From positions 1 to 59,051 of the forward strand of contig JAAYLC010000158.1 of the NCBI GenBank assembly GCA_012522045.1: a stretch of 59,051 nt of DNA, read 5' to 3'. This document shows positions 53,265 through 59,051 of this stretch, piece by piece (position 1 is the first letter of the stretch; each line of letters begins with the position of its first letter). The position numbers and the translations under genes were made by a program. Below the pieces are notes generated by a model. It saw only the letters and a program-made list of their open reading frames with translations. It was not told the origin of the DNA and did no database searches. The stretch comes from Bacteroidota bacterium. GTDB taxonomy: Bacteria > Bacteroidota > Bacteroidia > Flavobacteriales > Flavobacteriaceae.

Positions 53265-56200
53265 TTATAAATTGCCCAGTTGGTATCGTATCTCAATCGT
53301 CTGCTGGTTAAACTGGTTTATGTATTGCAAATGGTTTTGTTTTATCCTGATGGCACTGTTGAGAATTGTGATATAATTGACATAATCTATTTCGCCTTCC
53401 TTGGATGCCAATTGCGCTGTGGTAATTTGCTGTTCTGCCAACAATAGTGCGCCTTCTTCGTAATATTGCAAAATCTTCTTTGTTTTTTCAAGGGATTGGA
53501 GCAATTGCGAAACACGGCTTTCCGTAACTTCTTTTTGTTCCAAATATTGATATTCTGCCATCATTGCGTCTGCCTTAGCTGACTTGACTCTTGCCTTTTG
53601 CGGAAAAAACCATAGTGGAATGCTAATGCCTGCCTGAAAAGTATTGAAGCCTGACACTTCATCTACAACTTGTCTGCCATACGATAAACTAAATTTAGGT
53701 AGAAATTGGGATTTTTCGACACCCACGTTTGCCTTGCTTACTTCGGCATTTTGCAAGGCATATTGCAACATTGGATTATTTGCCACTGAAGTTGAATCTA
53801 ATGTAGCCATAAAATCCAATGGCTCGTAAACGCCATCAACCGTCTCGATGTTTTCATCGGTTCCCAAATATTGCTTTAAGGCACGTTTGGCGATTTCAAT
53901 ATCATCGAAAGCTTGTTGTTTTAATACTTGTATCTGCTGAAATTCGGAAGAGGCTGCAATAAACTCCAACTTGCCTGTTTCTCCGGTATCATACCGAAGT
54001 TGGGCAGCGGTCTTAAAATTGGCATAAACACTGTCCAATTGATCAGCAAAACGCAACTGTGCCTTGTAATAATTAATTTGGTCATACGCCTGCATCACAT
54101 TACGCACCAACTGTTGTTCACTTGCCACAAAAAACTTTTCTCCCAATGCAATGCGCTCTTTGTAAAACTTCGATTTTGAAAACCCGGAAAGCAAATCAAT
54201 ATTTCCCTGTTGTACGCCGATAGTGGTTTGAACTCCAGGAAGATTATTGCCATATTCTTCCTTGCCTGTAAAAACTTCGGTGCTGCCAAGGTCAAAACTG
54301 GTGCCTTTCATCGCCTTTTCCCGTTCAATAAATGCCTGACTTTCCTTGAGCGTAGGATAATTCTGTTTTGCCATAGCAATGGCCTCATCAACGGTCAAGG
54401 TCTTTGGAATTGTACCATCTTGATTGGTGTTTTGGGCAAATGAAGTACCAGATGCCATCAAACCTCCAACCATCAATAATACTGTTATAATGTTGGTTGA
54501 CCTGTTGACATAGCTTACACCTCTATCGGTATTGTTTCGTTCCTTTCTCGATTCCAGCCAATAGTAAAGAATAGGAATAACCACCAAGGTCAAAAATGTT
54601 GCCGTAAGCATTCCTCCAATGACTACTGTTGCCAATGGTCGCTGTACTTCTGCACCACCAGAGGTGGAAACCGCCATTGGGATAAAGCCCATAATTGTGG
54701 TAATGGCAGTCAATAAAATGGGACGTAAACGTTCGTGCGTAGCTTCGTATATACGTTTTTTTAAATCTGTCATTCCACTTTCTTTTAGTTCATTGAATTT
54801 GTTTATGAGTATCAGACCGTTTAAAACCGCTACTCCAAAGAGTACGATAAACCCGACCCCTGCCGAAATACTGAAAGGCATTCCACGGATCAACAAAATG
54901 AAAACCCCGCCTATTGCCGCCAAAGGCACTGCCATATAAATCATCAAAGCCTGTGAAAATGAATTTAAAGCGAAATAAAGCAGGATAAATATTGTTAGTA
55001 GAACGATGGGCACTACTATCATCAATCGGTCTGATGCACGTTGCAGGTTTTCAAATGATCCTCCATAAGTGACGTAATAACCTGGTGGCAGTTCCACTTC
55101 CGTTTCCAGTTTTTGCTGAATTTCCTCGACCATCGATTTTACATCGCGTCCACGAACATTTACACCCACAGATATACGACGCATAGTGTTGTCTCTTGAA
55201 ATTTGCATTGGCCCAGCTTTATAACTGATATCCGCAACTTCCTTTAGAGGCACTTGAGCACCGTTCGGCAGGTCTATGTAAAGGTTTTTTAAGCTATTGA
55301 TGTCTTGCCTAAAGTCCTCTGCCAACCTGATAACCACATCAAAACGCTTTTCGCCTTCAAAAATCACACCTGCCTTTTCGCCTGCAAAGGCGGCACTTAC
55401 ATAATCATTCAATTTATCCACGGTTACACCGTATTGTGCCATTTTTGCGCGGTTATACACCACTGTCATTTGTGGCAAACCGCTTGTAGCCTCTACGTTA
55501 AGGTCTGCTGCACCCGGTACTTCACGTATTACCGCTGCGATTTCCTGTACCTTGTCTGCCAAAACGCCTAAATCTTCTCCGTACAGTTTGATTGCCACGT
55601 CCTCACGGACTCCAGTTAGCAACTCATTAAAACGAAGTTCCACCGGCTGGGTAAATACAAAGTTGACACCGGGAACAACCGAAATCTTTTCTTGTATTTT
55701 TTCAATGAGTTCTTCTTTGCTGTCGGCGGAAGTCCATTTGCTTTTATCTTTTTCAAGAATAATGTAACTATCCGCAATGTCCATTGGCATCGGGTCGGTT
55801 GGGATTTCGGCTACCCCGATTCTTGAAACTACAGTTTTAACTTCAGGAAATTCATTTATTAGATTTTCAAGTTTCTTTGAAGCCTCGATGGTCTCTGTAA
55901 GACTACTCCCCGGTTTTATTAATGCTTGAAAGGCAATATCGCCTTCATCAAATTTTGGGATAAATTCAGCCCCCATATTGCTGAATACAAATCCTGCAAT
56001 CAATAGCAAGGCAACCGCGCCTATTACGACCCCTGCTTTAAAACGAAGTGCAAAATTCAGTATGGGCAGATAAACGCGATTCAAAAGGCTCATAATTTTA
56101 TCGCTTATCCTATCCATCCGATTTTCAAATCTGGCAAACCAACTATTTTGGTTTTTGGCAGGTTTTAAAAATAATGACGACATCACTGGCACGTAGGTAA

Positions 56201-57680
56201 GACAAAGGATGATAGCGCCTAAAACCGCAAAACCAAAGGTGAACGCCATTGGTCGGAACATTTTCCCTTCCACACCAGTTAAAAACAGGATAGGTGTAAA
56301 AACAATAAGAACAATTAGTTGACCGAAAAAGGCAGAATTCATCATTTTACTTGAAGAATCATAGGCTATTTCATCCATCTCGGATTGTCCCATAATTGCA
56401 TTGGATTTCTTCATCCGTTGATGAATGTGAAAAACCGTTCCCTCCACTATAATTACCGCGCCGTCAACAATAATTCCAAAATCAATTGCACCCAAGGACA
56501 TTAAATTTGCCCAAATACCAAATTGCTTCATCAAAATAAATGCGAACAATAAACACAAGGGGATTATCGAAGCTGCTATCAAACCACCACGGAAGCTACC
56601 TAAAAGGAGTACCAAAACGAATATTACGATGAGTGCCCCTTCAATTAGATTTGTTTTAACGGTACTTGTGGTTCTCTCAATCAGTTCGCTTTGGCTTAAA
56701 AATGTATCGATATACACGCCTTCAGGCAAGGATTTTTGGATTTCGACTATACGCTTTTCAACATTTTCTATAACGTTACTTGGGTTCTGTCCTTTCAACA
56801 TTAATATTTGGCCACCCACAGATTCGTGACCATCCTGGGTAAATGCACCATAACGCACTTGGTTACCGTAACCCACTTTTTCGGCAACGTCCCTTACGAA
56901 AACAGGGCTTCCATTTTGAGTGGTCACAACGGTGTTTTCCAAATCGGCGATACTTCGTGCCAGCCCTTCCCCACGGATAAAATTGGCTTGGTGGTTTTTT
57001 TCAATATAAGCTCCACCCGTATTGGCATTGTTCACTTTAAGGGCTTCAAAGACCTGGTGCATTGTGATGCCAAAACTTTTTAGTTTAGCAGGATTAAGAG
57101 CGACTTCATATTGTTTTACATAGCCTCCAAAAGCATTTACTTCAACAACTCCCGGGACTAACGCCATCTGGCGTTTCACGATCCAGTCTTGAATGGTGCG
57201 CAGTTCCATTGCGTCATATTTTTCTTCGTACCCTTCTTTAACCTTTAAGGTATATTGCAATATTTCGCCCAAGCCCGTGGTAATGGGCGCCATAAAAGGC
57301 GTGCCAAAACCTTCAGGGATTTCTTCCGCAACTGCGGTTAATTTTTCTTGGACCAATTGTCGTGGCAGATAGGTTCCTGCTTCGTCTTTAAAAACAATGG
57401 TTACCACGGACAGTCCAAAACGAGAGATCGAACGCAGTTCGATAACGTCTGGAAGATTTGCCATTGCCAATTCTACGGGAAAGGTAACAAATTGCTCAAT
57501 ATCCTCCGTTCCCAAATTAGGGGCAGTTGTTATAACTTGAACTTGATTGTTGGTAATATCAGGCACGGAACCCAAATTTATAGTGGCCATTGAGTATATG
57601 CCTGTGCCAATAAGCACCACTATAAATAGCCCAATAATAAATTTATTATTAATGGAAAATGAAATGATTTTATTAATCAT
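53265..57680 (-). CDS. czcA: CzcA-type RND pump fused to a TolC/CzcC-type channel
   Basis: A 1471-residue fusion. Residues 1 to about 1040 form a heavy-metal RND pump with GSVPDITNNQVQVIT at the start, the proton-relay helix AIDFGIIVDGAVIIVE (the acidic DFGxxxDGAVVxxE of the Czc branch), and a final EVQRPLATVVIGGM. After a link with NNTDRGVSYVNRS comes a signal-peptide-like helix (ITVLLMVGGLMASGTSFAQ at about 1056-1074) and then a complete TolC-family channel of about 400 residues. Such fusions occur in other Bacteroidota. A signal-peptidase cut at the internal signal would release the channel for the outer membrane. Substrates are likely zinc, cadmium or cobalt. Confidence 0.92.
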   Translation of the reverse strand: MINKIISFSINNKFIIGLFIVVLIGTGIYSMATINLGSVPDITNNQVQVITTAPNLGTEDIEQFVTFPVELAMANLPDVIELRSISRFGLSVVTIVFKDEAGTYLPRQLVQEKLTAVAEEIPEGFGTPFMAPITTGLGEILQYTLKVKEGYEEKYDAMELRTIQDWIVKRQMALVPGVVEVNAFGGYVKQYEVALNPAKLKSFGITMHQVFEALKVNNANTGGAYIEKNHQANFIRGEGLARSIADLENTVVTTQNGSPVFVRDVAEKVGYGNQVRYGAFTQDGHESVGGQILMLKGQNPSNVIENVEKRIVEIQKSLPEGVYIDTFLSQSELIERTTSTVKTNLIEGALIVIFVLVLLLGSFRGGLIAASIIPLCLLFAFILMKQFGIWANLMSLGAIDFGIIVDGAVIIVEGTVFHIHQRMKKSNAIMGQSEMDEIAYDSSSKMMNSAFFGQLIVLIVFTPILFLTGVEGKMFRPMAFTFGFAVLGAIILCLTYVPVMSSLFLKPAKNQNSWFARFENRMDRISDKIMSLLNRVYLPILNFALRFKAGVVIGAVALLLIAGFVFSNMGAEFIPKFDEGDIAFQALIKPGSSLTETIEASKKLENLINEFPEVKTVVSRIGVAEIPTDPMPMDIADSYIILEKDKSKWTSADSKEELIEKIQEKISVVPGVNFVFTQPVELRFNELLTGVREDVAIKLYGEDLGVLADKVQEIAAVIREVPGAADLNVEATSGLPQMTVVYNRAKMAQYGVTVDKLNDYVSAAFAGEKAGVIFEGEKRFDVVIRLAEDFRQDINSLKNLYIDLPNGAQVPLKEVADISYKAGPMQISRDNTMRRISVGVNVRGRDVKSMVEEIQQKLETEVELPPGYYVTYGGSFENLQRASDRLMIVVPIVLLTIFILLYFALNSFSQALMIYMAVPLAAIGGVFILLIRGMPFSISAGVGFIVLFGVAVLNGLILINKFNELKESGMTDLKKRIYEATHERLRPILLTAITTIMGFIPMAVSTSGGAEVQRPLATVVIGGMLTATFLTLVVIPILYYWLESRKERNNTDRGVSYVNRSTNIITVLLMVGGLMASGTSFAQNTNQDGTIPKTLTVDEAIAMAKQNYPTLKESQAFIEREKAMKGTSFDLGSTEVFTGKEEYGNNLPGVQTTIGVQQGNIDLLSGFSKSKFYKERIALGEKFFVASEQQLVRNVMQAYDQINYYKAQLRFADQLDSVYANFKTAAQLRYDTGETGKLEFIAASSEFQQIQVLKQQAFDDIEIAKRALKQYLGTDENIETVDGVYEPLDFMATLDSTSVANNPMLQYALQNAEVSKANVGVEKSQFLPKFSLSYGRQVVDEVSGFNTFQAGISIPLWFFPQKARVKSAKADAMMAEYQYLEQKEVTESRVSQLLQSLEKTKKILQYYEEGALLLAEQQITTAQLASKEGEIDYVNYITILNSAIRIKQNHLQYINQFNQQTIEIRYQLGNL

Positions 57681-57768
57681 AAATATGTATTAATTCAGTT
57701 AAAAATTTACGGTGCGAATGGGTGCAACGCATTTATAAAGCAATGCTTACTTTGAGAAGCATCACGTT

Positions 57769-57784
57769 AGGATATAGCTATCCT
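57769..57784. other. Short hairpin between the HYC_CC_PP-like gene and czcA
   Basis: AGGATA and TATCCT pair around TAGC in the 118-base gap. No T-run follows on the minus strand, so it is not a clear terminator and the downstream pump genes can be read through. Confidence 0.45.
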
Positions 57785-57798
57785 TAAAAAAAACTGAA

Positions 57799-58194
57799 TT
57801 ATACTCGCGGGGGTTGGAAGAGAGATTCCAGATATCTGGAATAGAAGTTAACTGTATATAAATTGAACGGCTCTTTATCTTCAAACTTTAGTCGATTGAT
57901 TAGGGCCGAATTGTTGTTCGCAATAAATAATACTAAAGGATGACAACATTGATTATGAGAATGAACTGGTGTATTTTCCTTATCTGGGTTATTATGATGC
58001 CCTTCATTTTTTGCATCATTGTCAATGTAATCTTCAATTACATATTCAAGGAAAGAGTCGCCATAAATTTTATGGTTTTGATAATGGGTAATGATATTTG
58101 AGATATCTTTTATTGGCCCACAAAAATCCATATCAAGGCTAATTCCCTGAAAAAAGAATAAAATTGACATTGATATGGAAAAGAATATTTTCAT
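57799..58194 (-). CDS. HYC_CC_PP-like small envelope protein of the zinc block
   Basis: A 131-residue protein with a signal-like start (IFFSISMSILFFFQGISL), MDFCG in the position of MHFCG in the copper-block relative, a His-rich stretch with HHNN and VHSHNQCCHP, and a C-terminal LFQPPRV. The Cys pair, the preceding His residues and the final PP match the HYC_CC_PP pattern. It is the first gene of the zinc-type operon, as the homologue at 30249 is of the copper block. Metal binding is likely from the residues; the function is unknown. The start is set by the -7 box eight bases upstream. Confidence 0.75.
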   Translation of the reverse strand: MKIFFSISMSILFFFQGISLDMDFCGPIKDISNIITHYQNHKIYGDSFLEYVIEDYIDNDAKNEGHHNNPDKENTPVHSHNQCCHPLVLFIANNNSALINRLKFEDKEPFNLYTVNFYSRYLESLFQPPRV

Positions 58195-58202
58195 AATTTC
58201 TA

Positions 58203-58210
58203 CAAATGTA
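58203..58210 (-). promoter_or_regulatory. -7 promoter element of the zinc-type operon
   Basis: TACATTTG on the minus strand, eight bases before the ATG at 58194. The same octamer stands six bases before the copper-block gene. The -33 region is unclear (CAAA on the plus strand at 58225-58228 is too close). Confidence 0.55.
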
Positions 58211-58288
58211 CAAATAATTACGTGCAAAGGTTGTGCAATTATAATGATACTCAGGAGTTGAAATAGCAAGTGTGGCCCTGAATGAATT

Positions 58289-58423
58289 GTAGTGCAACGG
58301 AAATGAATGGTGGGCTACTCTTGCTGCGCGTTGCTGGAAGTGGGTGATTGTAGAGAGTGAGGCACGAACGAACGAAAAGAACCGACTGGAAGCAAGTGGC
58401 TGTGCGGTGGGGTTTCTTCCTTA
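58289..58423. repeat. Structured module C, right boundary repeat of the zinc block
   Basis: Bases 58316-58423 match module B (46905-47012) at 105 of 108 positions. Folding: GTAGT/GCTAC (58289/58314), TTGCT (58331-58335)/AGCAA (58391-58395), GGA/GGA loop, AGTGGGT/ACCGACT. The identity ends exactly at the stop codon of the minus-strand SRAP gene. Confidence 0.85.
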
Positions 58424-59023
58424 TGCCTCGGTTGCAATTAGGTTGTTGTTACCTAAAATCAAATCATCGCCTTGTAGCCAATTTTGTTCGGTATCGGTTG
58501 CAACGATTACGGGCATACGTTTTTTGGTGTTATGGATTTTGGCCATTAACTCGTTGGCTTCGGTTGTTAGTATGGTGTATGTGTAACGGATTTCTCCTGT
58601 TGATTTATCGACCCATTCACTCCATAGACCCGCAAATGCAAAGGCTTGATTTTCGGGCAATGTAAGTTCATATTTCTGCTTTTTTTTGCCCTTTTCATCC
58701 AACCATTGCCATTCGTAAAAACCATCTGCAAGAATTAAACAACGGTTTTTCACCACATTCCGGAAAGAGGGTTTTTCGTGGATGGTTTCCATACGTGCAT
58801 TAAGGGTATTTTTTTTAATACCATCGTCCTTTGCCCAAAATGGGATTAAACCCCAATTGTAGAGTTGGATTGTGTCTGTCTTTTGATTGGTAATGATTGG
58901 GGTTTTTGGATGTTGGAAGCCGTTGTAAACCGATGGTCTATATTCTTCTATGTTATCAAATTTGGAGTTGAAACGGTGTCGCAACTCTTGTGCTGATTTG
59001 GTTTGTTTGGTATGGTAACACAT
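58421..59023 (-). CDS. SRAP-domain protein (YedK/HMCES type)
   Basis: A 200-residue protein of the SOS-response-associated peptidase family, which forms a covalent link with abasic sites in single-stranded DNA to protect them. The catalytic Cys2 is kept (MCYH), with NARMET, RCLILADGFYEW and HNTKKRMPVIV holding the conserved Asn, Glu and His. The N-terminal Met must be removed for activity. The C-terminus (LILGNNNLIATEA) stops at the edge of repeat C; it may be slightly short compared with relatives, but the core is complete. Mobile elements often carry such genes. Confidence 0.92.
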   Translation of the reverse strand: MCYHTKQTKSAQELRHRFNSKFDNIEEYRPSVYNGFQHPKTPIITNQKTDTIQLYNWGLIPFWAKDDGIKKNTLNARMETIHEKPSFRNVVKNRCLILADGFYEWQWLDEKGKKKQKYELTLPENQAFAFAGLWSEWVDKSTGEIRYTYTILTTEANELMAKIHNTKKRMPVIVATDTEQNWLQGDDLILGNNNLIATEA

Positions 59024-59051
59024 ATTTATAGATTTATGGTTATTATATCGT

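Noticed and set aside
28639-59051. CRISPR array or integron cassette array as explanation for the repeats
   Set aside because: Repeats are few, far apart and of unequal type, with no cas genes, no integrase and no regular spacers.

Overview
The window looks like a chromosome segment of a member of the Flavobacteriaceae (Bacteroidota). The evidence is AT-rich DNA, promoters of the TTTG/TAnnTTTG type, almost no Shine-Dalgarno sequences, many lipoproteins with an early Cys, and flavobacterial versions of the housekeeping genes. No rRNA, tRNA, CRISPR array, integrase or intact insertion sequence is visible.

From 1 to about 28.6 kb the window is ordinary core chromosome. It carries an HMG-CoA-lyase-like enzyme, a 5'-nucleotidase-like lipoprotein, guaB, murQ, ychF, the cbpA/cbpM chaperone pair, parE-lipoprotein-parC (topoisomerase IV), rpsA with a structured leader, pyrR-pyrB, rnz, pdxH, a four-gene kynurenine catabolism operon (kynU, kmo, a RidA-type deaminase, an aminomuconate-semialdehyde dehydrogenase), msrA, a coiled-coil protein with a Nif3-like protein, and lpxK.

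From about 28.7 kb the content becomes accessory. A broken DpnI-like restriction gene with an intact dpnD-like partner (28.8-29.7 kb) is followed by gene debris. A copper/silver resistance block (30.2-42.5 kb) follows: a small HYC_CC_PP-type protein, a CusA-like RND pump with extra membrane helices, a TolC-like channel, a DUF3347 lipoprotein, a haem-binding-domain protein, an ATP-cone/nuclease protein, a CopB-type ATPase, a DUF305 protein, and a CusB-like adaptor that ends in its own DUF3347 domain. Next comes a mobile-element-like stretch (42.6-45.9 kb) with DUF6266, DUF6943 and excisionase-like genes, a VOC protein, and a duplicated structured element.

The stretch 45.96-47.01 kb is GC-rich, has no convincing gene and is full of inverted repeats. 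One module in it of about 100 bases is repeated almost exactly at 58.3 kb. The two copies flank a second, zinc/cadmium-type resistance block on the minus strand (47.3-58.2 kb): an HYC_CC_PP-like protein, a CzcA pump fused to its outer-membrane channel, a CzcB adaptor, a PII-like protein, a Fur-family regulator, an APC permease, two small proteins and a Zn/Cd-type P-ATPase. An SRAP (YedK/HMCES) protein closes the window.

The most novel signal is the non-coding DNA. Two different repeat families (44.0/44.7 kb and 46.4/46.9/58.3 kb) keep the same predicted fold while their stem sequences change in a compensatory way. That points to structured RNAs or single-stranded DNA elements carried by the island, which I cannot match to any known family.
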